From Candidatus Methylomirabilota bacterium (GTDB lineage: Bacteria; Methylomirabilota; Methylomirabilia; Methylomirabilales; Methylomirabilaceae), in assembly GCA_028870115.1 (NCBI GenBank), contig JAGWQH010000078.1:1-59182 (forward strand): DNA of 59,182 nt, in the 5' to 3' direction. Every line of letters starts with the position of its first letter. Within the stretch, counting starts at the first letter, position 1. Made by a program: the position numbers and the translations under genes. The notes below the pieces were generated by a model. The model worked only from the letters and a program-made list of their open reading frames with translations, was not told the DNA's origin and searched no databases. Shown here one piece after another: positions 1-8,506 of this stretch.

Positions 1-109
1 CAAACATCCCTCGGGCGGCGTTGGCGAACAGCTCCTCCAGGGTCTTACCCCACGCCAGGATCCCGACGTCTGCCGTCGTTTCGAACAGCTCGAACCCCGA
101 ATCGCTCAT
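1..109 (-). CDS. archease, N-terminal part (runs off the left edge)
   Basis: The first 36 codons are visible from an ATG at 109-107, encoding GFELFETTADVGILAWGKTL followed by EELFANAARGMF. This is the N-terminal signature of archease (SHS2-like fold; in other organisms a chaperone/activator of the RtcB RNA ligase), including the conserved TAD(V/I)GI and GKTLEELF...A..GMF pattern. The stop codon lies outside the window. It is the last visible gene of the minus-strand run that begins with the ECF sigma factor at 6877, 56 bp after the MacB-type permease, so it may be co-transcribed. Whether rtcB follows cannot be seen. The family call is firm; the function is by homology only. Confidence 0.8.
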   Translation of the reverse strand, partial: MSDSGFELFETTADVGILAWGKTLEELFANAARGMF

Positions 110-110
110 G

Positions 111-138
111 TTCAGCGTTCAGCCGTCAGCAGTTAACG
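111..138. repeat. heptanucleotide repeat tract between archease and permease
   Basis: Four consecutive 7-mers (TTCAGCG, TTCAGCC, GTCAGCA, GTTAACG) lie in the short gap between the permease stop and the archease start. The 7-bp period matches other tracts in this window (about 11.37-11.43, 21.4, 29.06 and 30.3 kb). Confidence 0.45.
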
Positions 139-165
139 TGAAGTTGAAAGCTGGTGGCTGCCCAT

Positions 166-1398
166 TCATTCGTATCGGAGCGCCTCAATCGGGTCGAGGA
201 AGGCGGCCTTGCGGGCCGGGTAGTAGCCGAAACAAATCCCCACCAACGCCGAGAAAGCAAAGGCCATGAGGACCGCGACGACGCTGACTTGTGTAGACCA
301 CCCGGCCAGGGACGAGATCAGGATCGAGACCGAGAGACCTAGCGCAATCCCGACCAGGCCACCGATCAGCGACAGCGTGACCGCCTCAACGAGGAACTGC
401 GTCAGGATGTCGCGCGCCTTGGCGCCGACCGCCTGACGCAACCCGATCTCCCGCGTTCGCTCCGTCACCGAGACCAGCATGATGTTCATGATGCCGATCC
501 CCCCAACGACCAGGGAGACCGAGGCGATGGCGCCCAGCAGAATCGACATCACCATGGCCGACTGCTCCTGAGCGGCAAAGACTTCCGTGAGGTTCCGCAC
601 GGTGAAGTCGTTGTCCTGCTCCGGCTGCAGACGATGTCGCTGCCGGAGGAGGGCCACAACCTGTTCTTCCGCCTCTTTCATCATCGTCGGGCCGCGAGCC
701 TGCACCAAGATCGCCCCCACGGACCGGGCATTGGCTTGGCTCACTCCAAGCACCTTCTTCTTAGCTGTAGAGATGGGAAGCATGATGATATCGTCCTGAT
801 CCTGGCCCGAGGCTGACTGACCCTTGGGAGCAAGGGTCCCGAGCACAGTAAACGGCACGTTCTTGATCCGGATGATCTGTCCGAGTGGGTCGGTCCCACC
901 GAACAGATTCTCCGCTACTGTCTGGCCGACGAGCGCTACCTTCGTCGCGCCGTCCACGTCCTGCCAGGTGAACGGGCTCCCGGACTGCACGGTGAAGTCC
1001 CGGATCTGGAGGTATTCCGGCGTCGTCCCTTGTACGACGGTGGACCAGTTGCTGTTGCCGAAGACAACCTGAGCGGTGCCGCGGCTGCTCGGGGCGACGA
1101 ACGCTACCGCCGGGCACTCGCCGGCAATCGCCTTGGCGTCATCTTCCGACAACGTCAGGACTGACCCGGCCCCGACGTGGATCCCGCCGCTGGTCATACT
1201 GCCCGATAATACGACAATAATGTTGCTGCCGATGCTTCGGATTTGCTCCTGGATTTGGGCGGTGGCCCCCGAACCCACGGCCACCATGGCGATCACGGCA
1301 GCCACCCCAATGATGATCCCGAGCATGGTGAGAGCCGATCGAAGTCGATTGACCCTGAGCGCCCTCAAGGCGATCCTGACATTGACCAGGAGATTCAT
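166..1398 (-). CDS. MacB-type ABC transporter permease (FtsX family)
   Basis: About 410 residues. One N-terminal membrane helix (LTMLGIIIGVAAVIAMVAVG), a periplasmic MacB_PCD-like domain of about 230 residues, then three C-terminal helices ending close to the usual PARKAA..DPIEALRYE tail. It acts in the inner membrane as the mechanotransmission half of a tripartite pump. The start is set at the ATG at 1398 (MNLLVNVRIALRAL) because an upstream Met at 1467 would overlap the ATPase gene by 60 bp and adds a non-homologous leader. The gap to the ATPase stop is 7 bp, so the genes are co-translated. The ATPase domain is a separate polypeptide, unlike fused E. coli MacB. Substrate unknown. Confidence 0.93.
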   Translation of the reverse strand: MNLLVNVRIALRALRVNRLRSALTMLGIIIGVAAVIAMVAVGSGATAQIQEQIRSIGSNIIVVLSGSMTSGGIHVGAGSVLTLSEDDAKAIAGECPAVAFVAPSSRGTAQVVFGNSNWSTVVQGTTPEYLQIRDFTVQSGSPFTWQDVDGATKVALVGQTVAENLFGGTDPLGQIIRIKNVPFTVLGTLAPKGQSASGQDQDDIIMLPISTAKKKVLGVSQANARSVGAILVQARGPTMMKEAEEQVVALLRQRHRLQPEQDNDFTVRNLTEVFAAQEQSAMVMSILLGAIASVSLVVGGIGIMNIMLVSVTERTREIGLRQAVGAKARDILTQFLVEAVTLSLIGGLVGIALGLSVSILISSLAGWSTQVSVVAVLMAFAFSALVGICFGYYPARKAAFLDPIEALRYE

Positions 1399-1405
1399 AG
1401 ACCGG

Positions 1406-2149
1406 CTACCCCGCTTCGTCTGCCGGATGTTGCCGCAACTCATCGAGCGCCGTTCTTGGCCGCTCAATCACCTCATCCCGCAGCAGCCGGCCGTCCTTAA
1501 AGTGGAGCACACGCCGGGCGTAAGTCGCGATGTCCGGCTCATGGGTGACCAGGATGATAGTGATTCCTGACTCCGTGTTGAGCCGTTGGAAGATTGCCAT
1601 AACCTCGACACTGGTCCTCGAATCGAGATTGCCGGTGGGCTCATCAGCCAGGATGATCTGCGGCTCGTTGATAAGGGCCCGCGCAATCGCCACTCGCTGC
1701 TGCTGACCGCCCGAAAGCTGGCTCGGGTGATGTTCTTCCCGGCCTGCGAGGCCGACCGCCTGAAGGGCCTTAAGCGCCCTGGCTCGGCGGTCGCGGACCG
1801 CGGTGCCATTATACAGAAGGGGAAGTTCCACGTTCGCTACGGCGCTGGTCCTGGCCAGGAGATTGAAGGTCTGAAAGACGAAGCCGATCTTCTTATTTCG
1901 GATTTCGGCAAGCTCATCCCGATTGAGATCGCCCACGCTGACGCCGTCAAGCCGGTAGCTTCCGGATGTCGGCTTGTCCAAGCATCCCAGGACATTCATC
2001 AAGGTGGACTTTCCGGACCCGGAAGCACCCATGATCGCCACAAACTCGCCTCGTTCAATTCTGAAGGAGACCCCTCTCAGCGCCTGAACGATCACATCGC
2101 CCAGCCGGTAGTTCTTCATCAGGCTGTCGATCTCGATGAGAGCTGCCAT
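1406..2149 (-). CDS. MacB/LolD-type ABC transporter ATP-binding protein
   Basis: 247 residues, the usual size for a stand-alone MacB/LolD/FtsE-type ATPase. Walker [10 protein letters not shown] (about residues 40-48), Q-loop in FVFQTFNLL, signature [15 protein letters not shown], Walker [13 protein letters not shown] and the H-loop THEPD are all intact. It should energise the permease encoded immediately downstream. It starts 9 bp after the MacA-like gene. The C-terminal 25 residues (after [10 protein letters not shown]) are longer than in the core family and probably unstructured. Confidence 0.95.
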   Translation of the reverse strand: MAALIEIDSLMKNYRLGDVIVQALRGVSFRIERGEFVAIMGASGSGKSTLMNVLGCLDKPTSGSYRLDGVSVGDLNRDELAEIRNKKIGFVFQTFNLLARTSAVANVELPLLYNGTAVRDRRARALKALQAVGLAGREEHHPSQLSGGQQQRVAIARALINEPQIILADEPTGNLDSRTSVEVMAIFQRLNTESGITIILVTHEPDIATYARRVLHFKDGRLLRDEVIERPRTALDELRQHPADEAG

Positions 2150-2158
2150 GAGCCTATC

Positions 2159-3589
2159 TTAGAGCCTCGGCCCACGCTGGCCAAACGGCTGGGCCGGCCC
2201 GCCCGTGGTCTGGCCTTCCTTAGACACGATCCCGACGATCACTTCTTGTCCCATATTGAGATTACCTTCGGTGACCTCGTTGAAACTCCCATCGGTGATC
2301 CCCAGCTTCACCGTGACCGGTCGCGGCTTCCTATCCTCCCCCAGGACCCAGATGGTCTGGTCCCCTCCAGCTCTTCGGGTGCCGCGCACACCCGGCGTCC
2401 CCTGTGCAGTCCGGACGGATGCGTCTCCTCCTCGCTTTAGCTGGTCCTTCAAATCGGGAGGCCGAAACCGCAGGGCAGCATTGGGAATCTTGAGGACATT
2501 CTCCTGCCTATCCACCAGGATCTTGACATTTGCCGTCATCCCTGGGAAGAGTTTGAAATCAGGATTGGCAACCCCAATCACAGCATCATAGGTGATCACG
2601 TTCTGGACGTTCATAGGGGCCTGCCGGATCTGGACTACTTTTCCCTTGAAGATCTCACTCGGGAAGGCATCTACGGTGAAGGCGGCGGCCTGTCCCACTC
2701 GGACCCGCCCGATATCGGCCTCATCCACGTTCGTATCCACCTGCATCTTGGTCAGATCCTGTGCGATCAGAAAAAGGGTCGGAGCGGAGAGGCTCGCTGC
2801 GACCGTCTGTCCGACATCCACACTCCGTGAAACCACGGTTCCGTCCACCGGCGCCCGGATATAGGTATGATCGAGATCGATCTGCGCCTGCCTCAGGGCG
2901 GCCTCGCCCTGCTTCACCTGCGCTTCGGCTGAAGCGAGTTGGGCTACAGCGACTTCGTGCTGGGCCTGGGCGGCGCGAAGGGTATACCCCGCAGCCTGAT
3001 CCTGGGCCTTCGCGGCCTCGAGGGCCGCGACGTTGGAATCAAAGGTTGCCTGCGCCGAATCGCGCTCCTCTGCCGAGATGCCGCCTTCTTTGAAGAGGTT
3101 GATCCGGCTCTTGAGCTTGATCTGGGCGTCCAGAACGGCGACCTTGGCCTTGGCCGCGTTCGCCTTCGCGGCTTCGAGTGAAGCCTTGGCATTGGCGATG
3201 TCAGCCTCGGTTTTCTGGAGCATCGCCCGGGCATTGAGGACGGCAGCCCGGACATTTTCCAGGTTGCCCTTAGCCTGGTTCACCTTGGCTTCAAAGATCT
3301 CCGGATCGATCCTGGCCACGAGTTGCCCTTTCTTAACCTTGGTATTAAAGTCGGCATAGAGTTCCTTGATGTTCCCAGAGACTTGACTGCCGACCTGAAC
3401 GGTGACGACGGCGTTGGGGTTTCCGGTAGCCGAAATGGTGGCTTCGATGTCGCCCCGCTCCACCTTAGCCGTCCGGTACTCGACCCGGTTCTGCCCTCGC
3501 AGGTACGCCCAGCCACCCAAGGTAGAAAGTGCGATCAGGCCCATGATAACCAACAGCATCTTCGTTTTTGGCGTCTTCATGGGTCTCAT
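2159..3589 (-). CDS. MacA-like periplasmic adaptor (membrane fusion protein)
   Basis: 476 residues: N-terminal signal anchor (LLVIMGLIALSTLGGWAYL), a biotinyl-lipoyl half (IEATISATGNPN, VGSQVSG), a very long Ala/Gln-rich coiled coil (about residues 95-235), the second lipoyl half (DLDHTYIRAPVDGTVVSRSVDVGQTV) and beta-barrel/membrane-proximal domains. It would link the ABC permease to TolC across the periplasm. The start ATG overlaps the TolC stop (ATGA at 3586-3589); a second in-frame ATG three codons on is equally possible. The coiled coil is longer than in E. coli MacA as I recall it. Confidence 0.92.
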   Translation of the reverse strand: MRPMKTPKTKMLLVIMGLIALSTLGGWAYLRGQNRVEYRTAKVERGDIEATISATGNPNAVVTVQVGSQVSGNIKELYADFNTKVKKGQLVARIDPEIFEAKVNQAKGNLENVRAAVLNARAMLQKTEADIANAKASLEAAKANAAKAKVAVLDAQIKLKSRINLFKEGGISAEERDSAQATFDSNVAALEAAKAQDQAAGYTLRAAQAQHEVAVAQLASAEAQVKQGEAALRQAQIDLDHTYIRAPVDGTVVSRSVDVGQTVAASLSAPTLFLIAQDLTKMQVDTNVDEADIGRVRVGQAAAFTVDAFPSEIFKGKVVQIRQAPMNVQNVITYDAVIGVANPDFKLFPGMTANVKILVDRQENVLKIPNAALRFRPPDLKDQLKRGGDASVRTAQGTPGVRGTRRAGGDQTIWVLGEDRKPRPVTVKLGITDGSFNEVTEGNLNMGQEVIVGIVSKEGQTTGGPAQPFGQRGPRL

Positions 3590-5208
3590 AGTTCGAGGTG
3601 ATTGTTTTCCAGGATTGTGCCTTTCTGCAGCTCGAGATTGGCCAAGTCCTGATTATAGGTCGTAATCGCCTGGATCTCGCTGGCCTGGGCTGCGGCCAGG
3701 TCGCGCTGGAACGAGAGGACGTTGAAGGTCGTCGTGACACCGGCTTCGAGCCGTTTCTGCTCGACCCGGAGCTGCTCCTCTGCCAGCACCCGCGCCGCCC
3801 GGGTGGCCTCTACGCGGCGGACATCGGCCTCGATCCGACGGACCGCTTCCCGGACCTGAGAGATAATCTGACGCTTGAGATTCAGCAGGCTCACCCTTGC
3901 TTGATCGTCGGTGAGCTTCGCCTGAATGAATGCCGATCTGGCAGAGCGGTTGCCTAACGGATACGTCAGAACCAGAGCTGCCGACCATTGAGTAAAGTCG
4001 CCCGAGGTCAACCGATCCAGATCGCCGCCGGCGCTGCCGTTCAGGCCGTTGAGGCCGACATTACCCTGCAATTGGAGGCTGGGCAATAGCTGGTTCCTGG
4101 CAACCCTGAGGTTCAGGTCGCTGTTCTGAATGGTCAACTTTTGCGCAGCATACTCAGGCCGCTTCTCCAGAGCCTCCTGAATACTCGCTTCGGCATTCAC
4201 CGGCACCACCTCAAACGGTGGCTGGTTGGTCGGAAGAATGGTTCTGGCCCAGATGCGCTCGCCGTCGGGGAAGTTGATGATAAGCTTGAGCTGATCTTCG
4301 GCATCCTTGATGGCCTTCTCGGCCAGAATTACGTTCTGCACCTGGGCTGCAGCTTGGGCCTCCGCTTGTGTCACCTCGACCGGCGCCGCAACACCGGCCC
4401 GCACCCGGGCCTTGTTGAGATCCTCTAATTCCCTGGCCAGGCGCAGCGAGCGCTTCTGAACCTCAAGATTCTCGATGGCGAAGACCAGATTCCAGTAGGC
4501 GTTGTGCACATTGGTGATCACCTGATTGGCCTGCTGACGGAACTGCGTTACGGAAATCGCCTGATTATTCCTGGCGATCTTAATCGGCGCGGTATTCACA
4601 TCGACGCCGAAGTTCTTGAGGAGATTCTGGGTGATGCTGAGCGTGAGGAACGACTTGTAGGAGGGGTTGATCCCGTTAGGCGGCTGAGCAAAAAAGGAGT
4701 TGGTGTTAAATCGGTTATTGGTCATGCCCAACGTGTAGCTGGCGCCAAACGGCAACTGCTGGGTCAGCGAACTGTTCACATCTCGGTTTTCGATGGCGTT
4801 GACCTTAGCCCCCGCCAGTTGTGTCGCTGTAGGTGAGATGGTCCGATTCGCATCGAGTGTAAGGGAGAAGGTCGGGTCAAAGATCGCCTTCGCGATAATG
4901 ATGCCTTCCGCGGTGATCTTTGGGTTGTAGTCGGCAATGGCAATATCAAGGTTGTTCTTCAGAGCCAGCAGGACGGCCTCACGGAGGGAAAGGCGAAGTT
5001 CGTTTACCTCCGTCGGCTCGGTCTGGCCGAATTCCGCTTGAGGCATTGCCTGAACGACCAGGCGCCTCAAATCATCAGACAATTCTACGCGAATGGGCCT
5101 ACGAGGGGGGAAAAGACTGTCCGCCGCCCCCGCCGTCACAGCAGGCGGAACAGCCAGACACATCACCGACATCGTCCACAAACAGATCTTGCGCTGTAGC
5201 GCCGTCAT
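3586..5208 (-). CDS. TolC-family outer membrane efflux protein
   Basis: 540 residues with a Sec signal (MTALQRKICLWTMSVMCLAV...AGAADS) and two repeats of the outer-membrane efflux domain; typical patterns include LREAVLLALKNNLDIAIA, RPEYAAQK..IQNSDLNLRVARNQLLPSL and a C-terminal Ala/Arg/Glu-rich helical stretch (RVEATRAARVLAEEQLRVEQ). It forms the outer-membrane channel of the pump. The start is at 5208 rather than the longer frame from 5325 because a strong AAAGGAGG ribosome site sits just upstream and the extra 39 residues are Arg-rich and carry no signal peptide. It overlaps macA-like by 4 bp. Confidence 0.93.
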   Translation of the reverse strand: MTALQRKICLWTMSVMCLAVPPAVTAGAADSLFPPRRPIRVELSDDLRRLVVQAMPQAEFGQTEPTEVNELRLSLREAVLLALKNNLDIAIADYNPKITAEGIIIAKAIFDPTFSLTLDANRTISPTATQLAGAKVNAIENRDVNSSLTQQLPFGASYTLGMTNNRFNTNSFFAQPPNGINPSYKSFLTLSITQNLLKNFGVDVNTAPIKIARNNQAISVTQFRQQANQVITNVHNAYWNLVFAIENLEVQKRSLRLARELEDLNKARVRAGVAAPVEVTQAEAQAAAQVQNVILAEKAIKDAEDQLKLIINFPDGERIWARTILPTNQPPFEVVPVNAEASIQEALEKRPEYAAQKLTIQNSDLNLRVARNQLLPSLQLQGNVGLNGLNGSAGGDLDRLTSGDFTQWSAALVLTYPLGNRSARSAFIQAKLTDDQARVSLLNLKRQIISQVREAVRRIEADVRRVEATRAARVLAEEQLRVEQKRLEAGVTTTFNVLSFQRDLAAAQASEIQAITTYNQDLANLELQKGTILENNHLEL

Positions 5209-5236
5209 GCTACCTCCTTTTCCTCTGTACCCTGTC

Positions 5237-5665
5237 CTACGGCTTGCCCTCCGACGCCTTCGATTGAGAGGCGGCCGCTTCCTCCATCCGTCGCTCCTCG
5301 TCCCACCGTTTGACAAACGCCTCAAAGCGGGGGTGCTGATCGGGATTCAGGATCGAACGAATCCGCTGACGCGCCCGGTGTTTTATCTCTTCGAACTGCG
5401 GTTGAAGACGCCTGCGCAGAGCGAGAAACTCCTCGCGCGTCTCATCCAGCACCGCATTCAACGCGCCCATCTGTTCCGGTTGGAGTTGCACCGCCTCCGT
5501 CAGCTCTCTGACGTAGCGGTCCCGATTGAACTTCCCAGTCCACACAGCCTGGCGCGCCGGATCGACCCGGTGCAGGTAGGCCGATAAACTCAGGGCGCCG
5601 GCCGCTAACCCCAACAGAAAGACGATGAGAAAGGCGAGTCCAACCTTAGCGCGTGTCTCGATCAT
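5237..5665 (-). CDS. Spy/CpxP-like periplasmic sensor or chaperone
   Basis: About 142 residues: one N-terminal hydrophobic segment (VGLAFLIVFLLGLAAGALSL) followed by an all-helical periplasmic domain (LTEAVQLQPEQMGALNAVLDETREEF and a following Arg/Glu-rich helix), the layout of the Spy/CpxP/CnrX/ZraP superfamily that senses envelope stress or metals. It lies between an anti-sigma gene and tolC, so it may be a sensor for the ECF system, as CnrX is for CnrYH. The start is the ATG at 5665, which has AGGA eight bases upstream; an ATG at 5674 is the alternative. It overlaps the anti-sigma gene by 20 bp. Confidence 0.7.
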   Translation of the reverse strand: MIETRAKVGLAFLIVFLLGLAAGALSLSAYLHRVDPARQAVWTGKFNRDRYVRELTEAVQLQPEQMGALNAVLDETREEFLALRRRLQPQFEEIKHRARQRIRSILNPDQHPRFEAFVKRWDEERRMEEAAASQSKASEGKP

Positions 5666-6218
5666 ATGATTCATCCTGTACTTCGCCCTCACCCCTTCCC
5701 TCTCCCATCGGGAGGGGGAGCGAGGGTGACGGCCCTCGTACGTCATCCTGCCTCAACACGAACGCCAGCATCTGGTCCCGAGTGGGCTCCCCGACCACTC
5801 CCGGCAGGTTCACCTCCTCCAGGGAAAAGGCGTTCACGTCCGTTCCGCCCCGCACCTGAACCGGGAGCGACGAGCGCGACCCGCCTATGGGGAGCGTCAC
5901 CCCGGCGAGCAGTAGAACCCCCACGGCCAGCGCCGGGATCAATCGCTTCGCCAATCCCAAGGCATGGAGCAGGCCCATGTCTGGCCGGCTGAGCTCCGTA
6001 TCCGCCAATCGCGCTCGTAAGCGGGGGTAGAAGGTGGGACCGGGTCCGGTCTCTTCGCGCAAGGTCTGCAGCAAAGCTGAAGACAGCGCGACGACCTTCA
6101 GTGCTTCACTGCACCGGCGGCAACCCTTCAGGTGAAGCGCGAGGGCGCCATAGTCTGTGCAGGGAGCGCCTTCTCTTCCTTCCCGCTTTAGCAATTGCGT
6201 GACGTCCTGACAAGTCAT
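5646..6218 (-). CDS. zinc-finger anti-sigma factor
   Basis: 190 residues. The N-terminus carries a putative zinc-finger (C3 and HLKGCRRC around residues 29-36, giving the Hx3CxxC pattern of ZAS anti-sigma factors); one membrane helix follows (LIPALAVGVLLLAGVTLPI, about residues 92-110) and then a short periplasmic tail. It should hold the ECF sigma factor encoded just upstream (4-bp ATGA overlap). The last ~20 residues (PSPSLPLPMGEGRGEGEV) are encoded by a dispersed palindromic repeat (5687-5729), so the natural C-terminus has been replaced or extended by repeat DNA. Confidence 0.82.
   Translation of the reverse strand: MTCQDVTQLLKREGREGAPCTDYGALALHLKGCRRCSEALKVVALSSALLQTLREETGPGPTFYPRLRARLADTELSRPDMGLLHALGLAKRLIPALAVGVLLLAGVTLPIGGSRSSLPVQVRGGTDVNAFSLEEVNLPGVVGEPTRDQMLAFVLRQDDVRGPSPSLPLPMGEGRGEGEVQDESYDRDTR
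5687..5729. repeat. palindromic repeat inside the anti-sigma C-terminus
   Basis: A pyrimidine-rich arm (TCACCCCTTCCCTCTCCC) is followed after ATC by its near inverse (GGGAGGGGGAGCGAGGGTGA). It encodes SLPLPMGEGRGEGEV in the anti-sigma frame. This resembles a palindrome family widely scattered in other genomes; here it spans the 3' end of one gene, immediately before the next start. Confidence 0.7.
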
Positions 6219-6877
6219 CCGCCCCTCCCTCCACGATGCGCCGTCTCCTCTTCCTCACGGATCAAGCGCTGAAGCCCAGTCTGCATTGCCCGGCGTGCCC
6301 GCCATAGACGGACCTTCGCGGCCGCTCGAGAGCAGCCGATGGCGCTGGCAATCTCCGCGATCTCAAGCCCGTGAACTTCCCGCAATGTGATGACCAGTCG
6401 ATCCTTCGGCGCAAGGCCGGCCAGTATCCGCTCCGCGAGATCCCTGGCCGCAACCTGGTCCAACCTCTGGTTTCCAAGAGACGGATACCCTTTCTCGACC
6501 AGGATGTGCATAAAATCGCGCTCGGGCTCCCCGAGGTCGGTAAAGGTGACCTCGGGATGTCGTCGGATTTTCCGGAGGTGATCGTAACAGGTGTTGACGG
6601 TGATCCGGCGAAGCCATGGCGCAAACGGGGCCCCCGGTCGAAACCGCCGGATAGCCAGGTAAGCTTTTAGAAAGACGTCCTGAGCCAGGTCTTCCACGTC
6701 CTGCTTGCGCCTGAGAAAGCTGCCGATGATGGCACACACATGCCGATCGTGCAACCTGAGCAGGGCCTCGAAGGCTTCCTGGTCGCCTTCCTGCGCCCGC
6801 CGGATGAGATGGGCTTCTCGTTCTGAAGCCTCTCGCCATTTCTCAGCAGGCTCCTGATCTTTCCTCCTGTCGTTCAT
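6215..6877 (-). CDS. ECF RNA polymerase sigma factor
   Basis: 220 residues with region 2 (DQEAFEALLRLHDRHVCAIIGSFL..DVEDLAQDVFLKAYLAI) and region 4 (LAPKDRLVITLREVHGLEIAEIASAIGCSRAAAKVRLWRAR), the normal two-domain ECF layout. It heads the anti-sigma/Spy/TolC/MacAB operon and probably controls it. No clear Shine-Dalgarno precedes the ATG. Upstream on the minus strand GTAACC and CGTA are 16 bp apart, which resembles an ECF-type -35/-10 pair and would fit autoregulation, but the -10 would lie almost at the start codon; this is only suggestive. The 6878-7029 gap holds nothing else that I recognise. Confidence 0.93.
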   Translation of the reverse strand: MNDRRKDQEPAEKWREASEREAHLIRRAQEGDQEAFEALLRLHDRHVCAIIGSFLRRKQDVEDLAQDVFLKAYLAIRRFRPGAPFAPWLRRITVNTCYDHLRKIRRHPEVTFTDLGEPERDFMHILVEKGYPSLGNQRLDQVAARDLAERILAGLAPKDRLVITLREVHGLEIAEIASAIGCSRAAAKVRLWRARRAMQTGLQRLIREEEETAHRGGRGG

Positions 6878-7029
6878 AAGTACGTATGATGAGCCCGTCC
6901 GGTTACCTGCACACTCCTATCAACGGATGAGAAAGAGGGTCCGATGCGCGCCCTTCGCTACTCGAACAGATCGGCTGAAGCTGAACAAAAGGTCAGCAAG
7001 GAACAAGATTGGAGACAGCCGGAAGGAGG

Positions 7030-8505
7030 TCAGTAGCGCTGGGCGAGGCCCTCTCGTTCAATACGGTGTGGCCGATAGGTTGCATTGGTCTCACCACAGG
7101 ACCTGGTGGTGGGAAAGAGTTTACCCGGGTTACACCGTAAAGAGCTGTCGAAGGCCGCCCGGACCATCCGCATCGCCTCGAGGTCCTCGGGACTGTACAT
7201 GAGAGGGATGAAGTCGATCTTCTCCAGCCCGATCCCATGCTCCCCCGTAATGCTCCCGCCCACAGAAAGACAGAGCCTCATAATCTCCGCGCCGGCTGCA
7301 AGGGCCCGCTGCAACTCGCCCTCCCTGCGGGAGTCGAAGCAGATCAGGGGGTGGAGGTTCCCGTCACCTGCGTGGAAAACGTTCGCAATCACAAACGCGT
7401 TGCGCTCCGCGATCGTCTCGACCTCCCTGAGTACCTGGGGGAGTTTGGTTCGAGGGACCACGCCATCCTGCAAGTAAAATTCGTGGGTGATCCGGCCCAC
7501 GGCCGCGACCGCCCCCTTCCGTCCTCTCCAGAGCAGGGCCCGCTCCTGCTCATCCCTGGCAATCCGAAGATCCAGGGCACCGTACCGGACACAAATCTGC
7601 TCAATCCGTTTGGCCTGGGCCTCGATCTCTGCGGCCGGCCCATCCAGCTCAATCAGCAGCACCGCGCCGGCGCCTTCAGGGTAGCCGATATGTAACCACT
7701 CCTCGAGCGCCCTGATGATGTGTCGATCCATCATCTCCATGGCCGAGGGGATAATGCCTGTGGCGATGATCTCCGACACCACCTTGCTGGCCTCGTCGAT
7801 AGCGCGAAAGGAGGCCAGTAGCGTCTTTACGGCCTCAGGCTGGCGGAGGAGGCGAACGGCTACCTTCGTCACAATCCCCAAGGTCCCTTCAGAGCCGGTA
7901 AAGAGACCGGTGAGGTCATAGCCTGGCCAGTCCAGCGTCTTACCGCCAAGCTGGACAATCTCTCCCGATGCCAGGACCAGCTCGAGTCCGAGGACATGCA
8001 TCGTCGTGGTCCCGTACTTCAGGCAGTGGGGGCCGCCGGCGTTCTCCGCTACGTTGCCGCCGATGCTGGAGGCGGCCTGGCTTGCCGGATCCGGAGCAAA
8101 ATAGTGATCGCGATCCTGAACCGCCTGGGTCAGGGCAATATTCACCAAGCCCGGCTCTACCACGGCGCGCTGATTCGCAAGATCGATCTCCAGTATCCGA
8201 TTCATGCGATTCAGCCCGATGATCACCCCGCCGGCAACAGCAATGGCGCCACCCGACAGCCCGGTCCCCGCCCCACGCGGCACGAAGGGAAGCTGCTCTC
8301 TGTCGCAGAGCCTCACCACCTCGACGACCTGCTCTGTGCTATCCGGAAGGACCACGACATCCGGCATGGCCTTCTCCAGATAGGTCATCCCATCGCACTC
8401 GTACACGGTCAACTCGCCCGAGTCGGCGATCACCCAGTCGCGGCCTACGATGGCCGCCAACTCTCGGATGATTCGCCGTTTATCCATGTCCTTCCAGCTC
8501 GTCAC
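7030..8505 (-). CDS. glcD: glycolate oxidase subunit GlcD-like FAD-linked oxidase
   Basis: 491 residues. FAD_binding_4 domain with the PRGAGTGLSGGAIA loop (about residues 95-108) and SSIGGNVAENAGGPHCLKYG, followed by the FAD-oxidase C-terminal domain with NVFHAGDGNLHPLI and the GSITGEHGIGLEK end motif. These define the GlcD / D-lactate dehydrogenase family, which oxidises 2-hydroxy acids. GTG start at 8505, directly after the glcE stop, with GGAGG eight bases upstream. Oxidation of glycolate normally needs GlcE and the Fe-S subunit GlcF; GlcE is adjacent but no GlcF is present here. A lactate or other 2-hydroxyacid substrate is possible. Confidence 0.88.
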   Translation of the reverse strand: MTSWKDMDKRRIIRELAAIVGRDWVIADSGELTVYECDGMTYLEKAMPDVVVLPDSTEQVVEVVRLCDREQLPFVPRGAGTGLSGGAIAVAGGVIIGLNRMNRILEIDLANQRAVVEPGLVNIALTQAVQDRDHYFAPDPASQAASSIGGNVAENAGGPHCLKYGTTTMHVLGLELVLASGEIVQLGGKTLDWPGYDLTGLFTGSEGTLGIVTKVAVRLLRQPEAVKTLLASFRAIDEASKVVSEIIATGIIPSAMEMMDRHIIRALEEWLHIGYPEGAGAVLLIELDGPAAEIEAQAKRIEQICVRYGALDLRIARDEQERALLWRGRKGAVAAVGRITHEFYLQDGVVPRTKLPQVLREVETIAERNAFVIANVFHAGDGNLHPLICFDSRREGELQRALAAGAEIMRLCLSVGGSITGEHGIGLEKIDFIPLMYSPEDLEAMRMVRAAFDSSLRCNPGKLFPTTRSCGETNATYRPHRIEREGLAQRY

Positions 8506-8506
8506 G

